From Psychroserpens mesophilus (lineage in GTDB: Bacteria > Bacteroidota > Bacteroidia > Flavobacteriales > Flavobacteriaceae): DNA of 64,000 bases. Each line of letters opens with the position of its first letter. Within the stretch, counting starts at the first letter, position 1. The stretch lies in the NCBI RefSeq assembly GCF_000826645.1, contig NZ_JXJP01000006.1, forward strand, positions 1 to 64,000. Reading direction: 5' to 3'. The notes under the pieces are model-generated. The model saw only the letters and a list, made by a program, of their open reading frames with translations, did no database searches and was not told the DNA's origin. A program made the position numbers and the translations under genes. Of the stretch, positions 26,963-35,398 are shown one piece after another.

Positions 26963-27349
26963 TTAAATTAGGACGATGTTGTAAGATATGTTTAGCAAAT
27001 ATAGGCCTACAAAGAAAAGTAATAGATAAATAATTTGCACCAATTTAATATTGATTAATATTAAACTATTTACCGTTGGTTTAGGGAATATGAACAGTGC
27101 TAATCCAATGATTATAGACAACCAGCCAATACCAGTAATAATGAGCTTATAGCTCAATTCCCAAATATTGTGAAGTAGAATATTAATTAGTCCAAAAATT
27201 ATAGCCATAAAGGCGAAGAGAATAAGAAATTTTTCATCTTTGAGGTCGTTAAATATTTGTTTAATTCTTTTAGGATTAAGACTTAATACAAAAAAGAATA
27301 TCAGGAGATACCATCCCCAAAACTTAGCTAATACTAATGAATTATCCAT
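26963..27349 (-). CDS. Four-helix membrane protein of unknown function
   Basis: 128 residues with four predicted membrane helices and a basic cytosolic loop (NPKRIKQIFNDLKDEKF) after the first. Family not recognised. It overlaps the end of USP 5 by 8 bp and is therefore co-translated with it in the same regulon transcript. Confidence 0.7.
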   Translation of the reverse strand: MDNSLVLAKFWGWYLLIFFFVLSLNPKRIKQIFNDLKDEKFLILFAFMAIIFGLINILLHNIWELSYKLIITGIGWLSIIIGLALFIFPKPTVNSLILINIKLVQIIYLLLFFVGLYLLNISYNIVLI

Positions 27350-28202
27350 AATACGTGTTTTTTTCGTGTAATACCAAAAATGGAATATCGGTGTGATAGC
27401 TTAATTTTTCCACTTTTGAATGAAATAAAATTTGTTGAAAGTAATTGAGATTTTTAGCTACCATGCAAATCATGTTTATATCTCTACTTTCAACAAAACA
27501 TTGAACGGCATCTTCTACTTTTTTATTTGTTAGATAATGAAAACTAAATTGCTGATTATTAAAAAAATCTTCCAGAAGATCTTTGTTTTTTTCTTCATCT
27601 TTAGTTAATTCGACTTTATTTTTATTGATGTGAACAATTCGTAATGATGATTTAAAACGTGTAATGATATCTGAAATAGGTTGCAATACCTGAAGGTCGT
27701 GAGATAGTGAGAAGTCGGTAGGAAATGCAATTTCTTTCGGTATGTGAAAATTTGAATTTTCAGGAATTGCTAAGGTGTTACATTTGACTTTAGTGATGAC
27801 ATCTGCAGTATTGGTGCCTAATATAATTTTTTCTAATCCAGATGCGCCTTTTGTGCCCATTACTATATAATCTATGCGTTTTTCTTCAACAGTTTTACGA
27901 ATAGATTCTATAAAAAAACCATAATCGGTAAGCGTATAAAATTTATGATGTTCCTGATTAGGTGATAGTTTGGAAATACGCTTTAAGATTGAAATTAATT
28001 TTTGCTTAGTTGGCTTTGTATAAAGGTCATCTATTACCTTATGGTCTAGCAAATATGGTGTGTCATTTGCAACAATTGAATTTAATCTTATCACATGAAA
28101 TAAATAAAAGTTGCATTTTATATGTTCAAAAAATTGAATAGCATATTGAATAGCATTCCATGAATTTTCTGAAAAGTCAGTGGGTAATAATACATTTTTC
28201 AT
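27342..28202 (-). CDS. Universal stress protein, two Usp domains (5 of 5)
   Basis: 286 residues; VLLPTDFSENSWNAIQYAIQFF at the start and nucleotide motif GTKGASGLEKIILGTNT. It is separated from the other four USPs by the candidate sRNA and a small membrane protein gene, with which it overlaps. Its promoter has a perfect box and a perfect -7 element. Immediately upstream on the same strand is the CRP-type response regulator. Confidence 0.92.
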   Translation of the reverse strand: MKNVLLPTDFSENSWNAIQYAIQFFEHIKCNFYLFHVIRLNSIVANDTPYLLDHKVIDDLYTKPTKQKLISILKRISKLSPNQEHHKFYTLTDYGFFIESIRKTVEEKRIDYIVMGTKGASGLEKIILGTNTADVITKVKCNTLAIPENSNFHIPKEIAFPTDFSLSHDLQVLQPISDIITRFKSSLRIVHINKNKVELTKDEEKNKDLLEDFFNNQQFSFHYLTNKKVEDAVQCFVESRDINMICMVAKNLNYFQQILFHSKVEKLSYHTDIPFLVLHEKNTYYG

Positions 28203-28223
28203 CGAACAATATCTTTACGATAA

Positions 28224-28266
28224 CAAATGTATTGTCAAGGTGTCAATTAGGAAATGATATTAATCA
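28224..28266 (-). promoter_or_regulatory. FNR-like box and perfect -7 element for USP 27342-28202
   Basis: TGAT-ATTA-ATCA (28255-28266); minus-strand TACATTTG (28224-28231); 33 bp apart. The box is just past the end of the regulator gene (28270). Confidence 0.8.
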
Positions 28267-28269
28267 CTT

Positions 28270-29325
28270 TTAACTGATGCGTTTTAATTTTTCTAAGTCC
28301 ATTACCTTAATATTTCTACCATCAGCTTTAATAATGCCTTGTTTCTTGAAATTTGTGAGTGTTCTAATCAAAGTTTCGGTTGCTATTCCTGCAACACTTG
28401 CCAAGTCACTTCTTGAAATATTAATTGGATCTTCTGGTTTTCGATTAATTTTTTCAGCAAATTTTAAAATCGTTGTCGCTGTTTTTTTATTGACAGAAGC
28501 GTAAGCCATTTCTAATAATTGACTTTTTATGCCTAAAATATCATCAGAAAGCATTTGTATAATTTCTAAAGCTAACTTTGGATTCTCATTAAGAATCTCA
28601 TAAAATTCTTGTGTTGAAACGCCTACAATTTCAGTATTTTCAATTGATGTCGCTGTATCTTTGTGGGGTTGATTATTGATGAATGAGCTGTAGCCAAATA
28701 AATCGTCTTCCTTATAAAGTGCCGTTACCAGTTCTTTACCTTGTTCATCAATTTGATGACATTTTACAGCGCCTTTACATACGAGGTAAATATAATTTGA
28801 ATGGTCTCCTTCACGATAAATAATGGTGTCTTTTTCAAAATTAAAAGAGGTACCATTATCATCGAAGAAATTTTTCAATTCGTTAAGGGTTTTTATTTCT
28901 GACGTGTTGTTTTCTTTAATTTCATGATTAGAATGCTCTCTAAAATCTTTTAAAATTAAAGCCTTTGCCAAACGACTTTCAATGGCATTTATTAATTCTG
29001 ATTCATTAAACGGTTTTGTGATATAATCATCGGCTCCCAAATTCATACCTTTTCTCACGTCTTTGTGTTCGGTTTTGGCAGATAAAAATATAAAAGGAAT
29101 ATATTTTGTGCTCTCGTTTTGAGATAACGATTGCAATACACCATAACCATCAAGTTCAGGCATCATAATGTCGCAAACAATTATATCTGGAAGGTGTTTT
29201 TTCGCCATTTTGACACCAATTTTACCGTTTGATGCAGTAATCACTGAGTAGTTAGAAAGCATCAAAAGTTCTGCAGTATTCTCCCTGAGTACAGTATCGT
29301 CTTCGATAAGTAAAATAGTGGTCAT
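28270..29325 (-). CDS. Response regulator with receiver, cyclic-nucleotide-binding-like and CRP/FNR HTH domains
   Basis: 351 residues. Receiver domain 1-120 (IEDD at 7-10, phospho-acceptor D52 in CDIMMPELDG, Lys in ITKPF), a cNMP-binding-like jelly roll at about 150-265 (YREGDHSNYIYLVCKG), a dimerisation helix, and a CRP-type helix-turn-helix at about 298-335 whose recognition helix reads ATETLIRTLTNFKKQG. The Glu and Arg correspond to the E and R residues that contact TGA in CRP/FNR, fitting the TGAT-N4-ATCA boxes. There is no N-terminal FNR cysteine cluster, so the input is expected from the partner kinase, whose gene overlaps by 4 bp. I infer it is the island's activator. Confidence 0.92.
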   Translation of the reverse strand: MTTILLIEDDTVLRENTAELLMLSNYSVITASNGKIGVKMAKKHLPDIIVCDIMMPELDGYGVLQSLSQNESTKYIPFIFLSAKTEHKDVRKGMNLGADDYITKPFNESELINAIESRLAKALILKDFREHSNHEIKENNTSEIKTLNELKNFFDDNGTSFNFEKDTIIYREGDHSNYIYLVCKGAVKCHQIDEQGKELVTALYKEDDLFGYSSFINNQPHKDTATSIENTEIVGVSTQEFYEILNENPKLALEIIQMLSDDILGIKSQLLEMAYASVNKKTATTILKFAEKINRKPEDPINISRSDLASVAGIATETLIRTLTNFKKQGIIKADGRNIKVMDLEKLKRIS

Positions 29326-31202
29326 TTTTTTGCTGTATTTGGTATTGTTATTGTGAACGTAGTTCCTTTTCCTTCCTCACTTTCAAAACAAATCGTACCA
29401 TCTAAATTTTCTAAATGATTTTTAGTAATGTTTAATCCAATTCCTGTACCTTGAGTATTGCTTACATTTTCAGCCCTGAAATATCGTTCAAAAATATTTT
29501 TTTGATCTTTCAATGGGATTCCAATACCATTGTCTTTGACTTGAATAGTAGTCTTTTCTTTGTTTTGTTGCACATTAATGATTATTTCAGATTGTTCAGG
29601 AGAATACATAATAGCATTGTTTATTAAATTTGAAAGTATGAGTACAATCGTTTTTTCATCCTGATATAGCGATAAGTCATCTATGTTATCTGGATACTTA
29701 ATATACTGACCTTCTTTTAATAGCATATTTGCGTTGTAAATGACCTCATCTATAACTTTAGACAATTTAAAATTGCTAAAGCGATAGTTTAATTTACCGG
29801 TTTCAAGTTTTTCAAGAGACAGAAAATCATTTAATATATTGTTTAAATAATGTACTTTATCGGCAATGGTTTTAATATGTTTATCGCGTTTATCCTGATC
29901 TTCGGTTAATTGGTATTTGCTCAGTAATACGGAAGACGTCAAAATACCGCTTAAGGGTGTTTTAAACTCATGAGAGACTAAAGACAAAAATTGGGTTTTA
30001 AGTTTATTGAGCTCTTTTTCTTTTGATAAGGCAACCTTAAGCTGTTCTGTTCGTTCTTCAACTTTCTTTTCAAGTTTCTCTGTATAATTTTTACGTTCTG
30101 TAATATCTAAAATAATTGCCACAAAAACCTCTTCATCTCCCAAATTTGAGAGTTGCAAATGCACTTCTACAGGGTAGGTTGTGCCATCTTTACGTTCATG
30201 AATCGACTCAAATTCTAATTTTTCAACTTTTTTTTGGAATAACACGTCTATAGATTCCCTAAATTTAGTTTCATTTTCTTGAGTTTTTATATTTAAAGGC
30301 GTCATGTTTTTTAATTCCTCAAGACTATATCCAATATTTTTTTGTGCACCATAATTGACGTTTATAAACTTTAGTGTTTTAGCATCAAAAACATAGATTT
30401 CGTTTAGTGATTCATCGAAAATGGTTGCCAAATGATTGCGTTCAGATTCAGCTTCTTTTCTTTTGGTAACATCATTTTGAATCCCAATAAAATTAGTGAC
30501 GATGCCTTTTTTATCAATTATTGGCATGATGTATAAATCATTCCAAAATAACGAACCGTCCTTTTTATAATTTCTGAGAGTTATTTGGCAGCTTTCCCCT
30601 TTTTTTATAGCCATTCGCAATTCTTTTAATGGCTCTTGATCTCTATCCTTACCTTGTAGAAACCGACAATTATGATTGAGTATTTCTTGACTTGAATAAC
30701 CTGTTAAATTTTGAAAAGCTGAATTGAAATAGATAATAGGATTATCATGCTGTAACGCATCAGTAATTACAATACCATTGCTGGCAGACTGGAGTGCGCT
30801 GCTTTTTAACATTAAGTTTTTTTCGATTTCTTTTTGTTCAGAAACATCTCTAACCAATGCCATGACATAGGTTTTGTTATAAATTTTAAAAGGATTGAGT
30901 TCTACTTCAACAGCTATGGTATTTCCATCTTTTCTTAAACCGAATAAATCTTTGGAAGCTCCCATACGCCTCGGTTTCCCTTTTTTGATGAAAGTTTCGA
31001 AATGTCTTGAATGATCGTTGTGGTAATTTGATGGAAGTAATAGATTTAAATTTCTATGAATAAGTTCATTTTTTTTATAACCAAAAATAGCCTCAGTAGT
31101 CTTATTAACTTCCATGATATGTTGCTGATTATCAACAATAATAATGCCTTCTGAAACGGCCTCTAACAGGATATTAAATATTTCTTGATCTTGCTTAAGC
31201 AT
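29322..31202 (-). CDS. Histidine kinase with FixL-like PAS, LOV and third PAS domain
   Basis: 626 residues from ATG 31202 (a TTG at 31235 is possible), soluble. PAS1 (about 3-128) resembles FixL: LLLPSNYHNDH places His64 at the heme proximal-ligand position, though the FixL distal Arg is Lys or Thr here. PAS2 (about 134-254) is a canonical LOV domain: NCRFLQGKDRDQ with photoactive Cys179, then NYKKDGSLFWNDL and FIGIQNDVT with the flavin Gln. PAS3 spans about 257-380. The HisKA H-box SLVSHEFKTPLSG has His at about 411, and the HATPase shows NLINNAIMYSP, VKDNGIGIP and GTGIGLNI. It should phosphorylate the neighbouring CRP-type regulator in response to blue light and possibly O2 or another ligand. 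Confidence 0.92.
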   Translation of the reverse strand: MLKQDQEIFNILLEAVSEGIIIVDNQQHIMEVNKTTEAIFGYKKNELIHRNLNLLLPSNYHNDHSRHFETFIKKGKPRRMGASKDLFGLRKDGNTIAVEVELNPFKIYNKTYVMALVRDVSEQKEIEKNLMLKSSALQSASNGIVITDALQHDNPIIYFNSAFQNLTGYSSQEILNHNCRFLQGKDRDQEPLKELRMAIKKGESCQITLRNYKKDGSLFWNDLYIMPIIDKKGIVTNFIGIQNDVTKRKEAESERNHLATIFDESLNEIYVFDAKTLKFINVNYGAQKNIGYSLEELKNMTPLNIKTQENETKFRESIDVLFQKKVEKLEFESIHERKDGTTYPVEVHLQLSNLGDEEVFVAIILDITERKNYTEKLEKKVEERTEQLKVALSKEKELNKLKTQFLSLVSHEFKTPLSGILTSSVLLSKYQLTEDQDKRDKHIKTIADKVHYLNNILNDFLSLEKLETGKLNYRFSNFKLSKVIDEVIYNANMLLKEGQYIKYPDNIDDLSLYQDEKTIVLILSNLINNAIMYSPEQSEIIINVQQNKEKTTIQVKDNGIGIPLKDQKNIFERYFRAENVSNTQGTGIGLNITKNHLENLDGTICFESEEGKGTTFTITIPNTAKK

Positions 31203-31261
31203 GGATGGGAATGGTTGGGATTTGATACCAATCAATTAACCTTAAATTTAATGAATTTCTA

Positions 31262-31269
31262 CAAATTTA
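31262..31269 (-). promoter_or_regulatory. -7 element for the kinase-regulator operon
   Basis: Perfect minus-strand TAAATTTG. The nearest box (31309-31320) is 49 bp away, not 33, so this promoter looks constitutive or otherwise controlled. Confidence 0.5.
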
Positions 31270-31308
31270 CCTAACTCAAGCTGTTAATATTTAAGGATGA
31301 TCAGTAAC

Positions 31309-31350
31309 TGATTTATATCATTGTGCCAGTTTTGAAATTATGTAATTTTA
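31309..31350 (+). promoter_or_regulatory. FNR-like box and -7 element for the TerB-like gene
   Basis: TGAT-TTAT-ATCA (31309-31320) and TAATTTTA (31343-31350), 32 bp centre to centre, the one deviation from 33. Confidence 0.7.
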
Positions 31351-31361
31351 TATCAAATTAG

Positions 31362-31778
31362 ATGATTTTGGAAGCGATACAACAAACCAATCCTGAATTT
31401 TACCAACAACTTGGTAAGCTTTTTTTTGCCATTGCAAATGCCGATAATTCTATTAGAAATGAAGAGTTGAAAAGACTTGAAGAAGTTCTCAAAACAGAAT
31501 GGACTGATCTAAATCAAGTCGATACTGTAGCTAAGAATACAATTATAGAAACTTTTAAATGGTTAGAAAGTGATCATGAATATGACTCTGATACCTGTTA
31601 TACTAGTTTTGTAAACTATAAAAGAGCCCACGAATCTATTTTTGATAACGATATTAAATCACTTATTATGAAAACTGCAGCAAAAATTGCATCTAGTTAC
31701 AATAGTCAAAATAAGTCAGAGCTCATTATGCTTGCCAATTTGGATCTTGAATTTAAACGTCATACTTCTGATTCTTGA
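31362..31778 (+). CDS. TerB-like (tellurite-resistance-associated) helical protein
   Basis: 138 residues, all helical, with the TerB-like pattern of an acidic metal-binding motif after the first helix (FFAIANADNSIRNEELKRLEEVL, with the ADNSI turn). No signal peptide. TerB proteins link metal or chemical stress to membrane-associated complexes; the exact role here is unknown. It is transcribed away from the kinase operon, from a regulon promoter whose predicted start is only a few bases before the ATG. Confidence 0.75.
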   Translation: MILEAIQQTNPEFYQQLGKLFFAIANADNSIRNEELKRLEEVLKTEWTDLNQVDTVAKNTIIETFKWLESDHEYDSDTCYTSFVNYKRAHESIFDNDIKSLIMKTAAKIASSYNSQNKSELIMLANLDLEFKRHTSDS

Positions 31779-31873
31779 TACCAGAAATTCATAAAACGAT
31801 TGTGACGTGTGCATTGAAAAACCTAGTTAATACATAACGGTGTTCAAAATAGTGCGTTACGACTTATGAAGTC

Positions 31874-31916
31874 TGACCAATATCATTTTACAGGACTCAT
31901 TTCAACTGTATTTTTA
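31874..31916 (+). promoter_or_regulatory. FNR-like box and -7 element for the S2P-efflux operon
   Basis: TGAC-CAAT-ATCA (31874-31885, one mismatch) and TATTTTTA (31909-31916), 33 bp apart; start predicted near 31922. Confidence 0.65.
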
Positions 31917-31958
31917 CAATATTCAGCAAGTAAGAGATGGCATCACTCATAAAAATTA

Positions 31959-33053
31959 ATGCATATCATGAAATCAAACTTAGGTTTAGGGCGTCTTTTT
32001 GGAATTAAAATTAGAATTCATTGGACATTTTCATTTTTAATTGTTTGGATTATTTTTGATGAATTACAAAGCGGAGGTAATATTCAAAGTATCATGTTTA
32101 ATCTGGCTCTTGTAGTTGCTGTTTTTTTATGTGTAGTTTTACATGAATTAGGACATGCATTAACGGCTAAGCAATTCGGAATTCAAACTAGTAAAATAAC
32201 ATTACTACCAATAGGTGGATTAGCTAGTTTAGATAAACTGCCTGAGTCGCCAAAACAGGAACTTTTAGTAGTTGTTGCAGGTCCTTTAGTTAATTTGGTA
32301 ATCGCTCTTGCATTGTATGTTGCCATTCCTGTTCAAAATTACATCCATTTAAATTTTACAGAAATTATGACCTCTTTGATGAGTTTCACACTACAAAACT
32401 TTCTGTTCTATTTGTTTATCGTTAATGTAGGTTTGGTTTTGTTCAATTGTATTCCAGCTTTTCCACTGGATGGTGGTCGTGTTTTAAGAGCCTTGTTAGC
32501 CTTAAAAATGAATCGGTTAAAAGCAACTCAAATAGCTGCTACCATTGGGCAAATCATTGCTGTATTTTTATTGTTGGTTGGGCTGCTATTTAATCCATTT
32601 CTGATTTTTATTGCTTTGTTCATTTTTTTAGGCGCTTATGGTGAAAATCAAATGGTTCAACATCTAAATTTTATTAAGGGACATTCAGTTGAAGAAGCTA
32701 TGCTCATTAATATTTCAGTGTTTAAACCAAGTGATTCTATAGATCTCGTCATTAACAAAATAATTTCAGGAACTGAGACTAATTTTGTAGTTGTAGATGA
32801 AGGAACGGTTAAAGGAATTTTATATCACAAGCGCATTGTTGAAAATTCAAATAAAAATGTTTTGGTTGAAGCCATTATGGAACGGGATTTTAAATGTGTT
32901 GACAGCTCTGATAGCTTAAAAAAAATATATCATCTTATTTACAATGAAACACAAGAATTTTATCCTGTTTTAAGCCAAAGAAAATTAGTAGGAGCTATTG
33001 ATACTGTCAATTTAAATGAATATATAGCATTACAATCTAAACTAGCATATTAG
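31959..33053 (+). CDS. Site-2 protease family (M50) membrane metalloprotease with C-terminal CBS-like region
   Basis: 364 residues, about six membrane helices. Zinc motif HELGHA and the distal FPLDGGRVLRAL complete the M50 active site. The C-terminal third (from about 245) is soluble and looks like a pair of CBS modules, as in the M50/CBS subgroup, where it may sense adenine nucleotides. It could cleave a membrane-bound regulator. It is first in a four-gene operon: the adaptor gene begins 3 bp after its stop. ATG 31959 has the better A-rich leader; ATG 31968 is the alternative. Confidence 0.88.
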   Translation: MHIMKSNLGLGRLFGIKIRIHWTFSFLIVWIIFDELQSGGNIQSIMFNLALVVAVFLCVVLHELGHALTAKQFGIQTSKITLLPIGGLASLDKLPESPKQELLVVVAGPLVNLVIALALYVAIPVQNYIHLNFTEIMTSLMSFTLQNFLFYLFIVNVGLVLFNCIPAFPLDGGRVLRALLALKMNRLKATQIAATIGQIIAVFLLLVGLLFNPFLIFIALFIFLGAYGENQMVQHLNFIKGHSVEEAMLINISVFKPSDSIDLVINKIISGTETNFVVVDEGTVKGILYHKRIVENSNKNVLVEAIMERDFKCVDSSDSLKKIYHLIYNETQEFYPVLSQRKLVGAIDTVNLNEYIALQSKLAY

Positions 33054-33055
33054 AC

Positions 33056-34135
33056 ATGAAAACAGGGTTTTACATTAGTTTTTTAATACTTTTAGGTTCT
33101 TGTTCTGGTCAACAAGAACGAATTCTACCACAAGAGCGTACACTGGTCGAATCTGTTTATGCTTCAGTAACGATTCAACCAGATAGTCTTTATCAGGTTT
33201 ATGCGACAGTTTCAGGCTTATTAGATGTGAATTTGGTTGAAGAAGGTGATTTGGTTTATAAAAATGATCCCTTATTTCAGATAATTAATAACACACCAAA
33301 ACTTAATACTCAAAATGCAAAGTTTACCTTAGATTTAGCCAAGGAAAATTATAATGGTAGAGCTGCTATTTTAAGTAGCATTGAAGATGAAATAGCGGCT
33401 TCAATGTTGAAATATAAAAATGATTCGGTTAACTACTTCAGACAAAAGAATCTTTGGGATCAAAATATTGGTTCGAAATTACAGTTTGATACTCAAAAAC
33501 TGAATTATGAGTTAGCTTCCAACCAATTAAAACTTCTACAGAATAAATATCACAGAACAAAAAATGAATTGCTTACAAGTTTAAAGCAAGCACAGAACAA
33601 TTACCAATCAGCATCAATTGCGACAAAAGATTTTAGAGTAGAAAGTAAGATTAATGGTAAGGTATACGCGCTTTACAAAGAGCCAGGAGAAATTGTAACT
33701 AGCATGGAACCATTGGCTGCAATTGGCAGTGCTGATAGATTTATAATTGAAATGCTAGTAGATGAAGTGGATATTGTAAGAATTGCGATAAGGCAAGACG
33801 TTGTAATTCATCTTGATGCTTATGCAGATACCATTTTTAAAGCTAAGGTGTCTAAAATATATCCTAAAAAAGATGAAAGAAACCAAACGTTTAAAGTCGA
33901 GGCTGTTTTTGAAAATCCACCAAAGGTGTTATATCCAGGTCTATCAGGAGAAGGGAATATCATTATTTCAACAAAAGAAAATGTTTTAACCATTCCTAAA
34001 ACCTATCTCAATCAAGTTCATCAAGTTAAAACAGACCAAGGGTTAATAACAGTCACAACAGGCTTGGAAAATATGGAATATATCGAAATACAATCAGGAC
34101 TCACAAGTGATACCTATCTCTATAAACACAACTAA
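33056..34135 (+). CDS. HlyD/MacA-type periplasmic adaptor lipoprotein
   Basis: 359 residues; lipobox LLGSCSG at the N-terminus, a biotinyl-lipoyl-like half (YATVSGLLDVNLVEEGDLV, noted for its SGLLDV and EEGDLV turns), a long helical hairpin (about 75-190), then the second lipoyl half and beta-barrel (KINGKVYALYKEPGEIV, with the EPGEIV turn). It should link the inner-membrane MacB-like permease to an outer-membrane exit duct. Stop and next start overlap (TAATGA), indicating coupled translation. Confidence 0.85.
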   Translation: MKTGFYISFLILLGSCSGQQERILPQERTLVESVYASVTIQPDSLYQVYATVSGLLDVNLVEEGDLVYKNDPLFQIINNTPKLNTQNAKFTLDLAKENYNGRAAILSSIEDEIAASMLKYKNDSVNYFRQKNLWDQNIGSKLQFDTQKLNYELASNQLKLLQNKYHRTKNELLTSLKQAQNNYQSASIATKDFRVESKINGKVYALYKEPGEIVTSMEPLAAIGSADRFIIEMLVDEVDIVRIAIRQDVVIHLDAYADTIFKAKVSKIYPKKDERNQTFKVEAVFENPPKVLYPGLSGEGNIIISTKENVLTIPKTYLNQVHQVKTDQGLITVTTGLENMEYIEIQSGLTSDTYLYKHN

Positions 34136-35397
34136 TGACAAACTGGAAAGTCATACTGAACATTGCCAAAACACACTTGCTTACTAAAATAAAGCAAACT
34201 TCTACAGCTGCATTAGGTGTAACGTTTGGTATTGGTTCATACATTACACTGGTTTGTTTTATGACAGGATTAAATGCCATGTTAGATGATTTAATTTTGA
34301 ATCAAACACCACACATTCATGTGTATAATGAAATAGAGCCTTCAAAACAACAACCTGTTTCCCTTTTTGATGATGTAAACAGTAGTTTTAATGTAGTGCA
34401 TTCAATTAAGCCTAAATTGAGTCAAAAGAAAATTCATAATGCCGTACCGATAATTGACTTTTTAGAAGGTAATAAAAATGTTCGAGGAGCGCTTCCTCAA
34501 GTAAAAACGCAAATCTTTTATGTCGCAGGATCTATAGAAATAGGAGGGAATTTAACAGGTATTAACTCAGTAGAAGAGACCAAGCTTTTCAATATGAGTG
34601 ATTATATTGTTGAAGGTTCGGCCGAAGCCTTAGAGCAAACCGATAATGGCATTCTTTTAGGAATAGGAATCGCTAAAAAAATGTCATTAAAAGTTGGCGA
34701 TCGAGTACAGGTGAGTCCGATAAATGGTGGGATTTTTCCATTAAAAATTGTCGGGTTCTATCAAAGTGGAATTGCCGATTTGGATGCCATTCAAAGCTTT
34801 ACTAGTATTAAAACAATACAGCGTATATTGGGCAAAGCGAATAACTACATTACAGATATTAATATAAAGTTATTTGATATAGAGCAAGCGCCTTCATTGG
34901 CAAAAATGATTGAGCAACAATTTAAATTAAAAGCCATCGATATCAAAACGGCCAATGCACAGTTTGAAACAGGAACTTCTATACGTAATCTGATTACCTA
35001 TGCTGTATCAATTACTCTTCTTATCGTTGCTGGATTTGGAATTTATAATATACTAAACATGCTCATTTATGAAAAAATGAATGACATCGCTATCTTAAAA
35101 GCTACTGGGTTTTCGGGCAAAGACGTGCAGCTTATTTTTATGAGTCAAGCTATGATTATAGGTTTTGTTGGTGGTATTTTAGGGTTGCTTATAGGTTTTG
35201 GTCTGGCCAGTTTAATTGATACCATTCCATTTCAAACAGAAGCATTACCAACGGTTGAGACCTATCCAATCAATATGAATCCGTTATTTTTTATAATTGG
35301 ATTTTCATTTGCTATGCTTTCAACATTTCTAGCTGGCTATTTGCCATCAAAAAAAGCAAGAAAAATAGATCCCGTAAAAATCATTAGAGGACAATAA
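34135..35397 (+). CDS. ABC transporter permease, FtsX/MacB-like
   Basis: 420 residues with one N-terminal membrane helix, a large periplasmic domain (about 45-275) and three C-terminal helices, the MacB/LolC topology. It has typical FtsX-fold text near the end (INMNPLFFIIGFSFAMLSTF; AGYLPSKKARKIDPVKIIRGQ, with the ARKIDPVKIIRG coupling segment). It works with the adaptor upstream and the ATPase 1 bp downstream as a mechanotransmission-type exporter for lipoproteins, peptides or drugs; substrate unknown. Confidence 0.88.
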   Translation: MTNWKVILNIAKTHLLTKIKQTSTAALGVTFGIGSYITLVCFMTGLNAMLDDLILNQTPHIHVYNEIEPSKQQPVSLFDDVNSSFNVVHSIKPKLSQKKIHNAVPIIDFLEGNKNVRGALPQVKTQIFYVAGSIEIGGNLTGINSVEETKLFNMSDYIVEGSAEALEQTDNGILLGIGIAKKMSLKVGDRVQVSPINGGIFPLKIVGFYQSGIADLDAIQSFTSIKTIQRILGKANNYITDINIKLFDIEQAPSLAKMIEQQFKLKAIDIKTANAQFETGTSIRNLITYAVSITLLIVAGFGIYNILNMLIYEKMNDIAILKATGFSGKDVQLIFMSQAMIIGFVGGILGLLIGFGLASLIDTIPFQTEALPTVETYPINMNPLFFIIGFSFAMLSTFLAGYLPSKKARKIDPVKIIRGQ

Positions 35398-35398
35398 T

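Noticed and set aside
31298-31320. Autoregulation of the kinase operon by the 31309 box
   Set aside because: The box is 49 bp from the kinase -7 element and 32 bp from the TerB-side element, so I assign it to the plus-strand gene. Repression remains possible.
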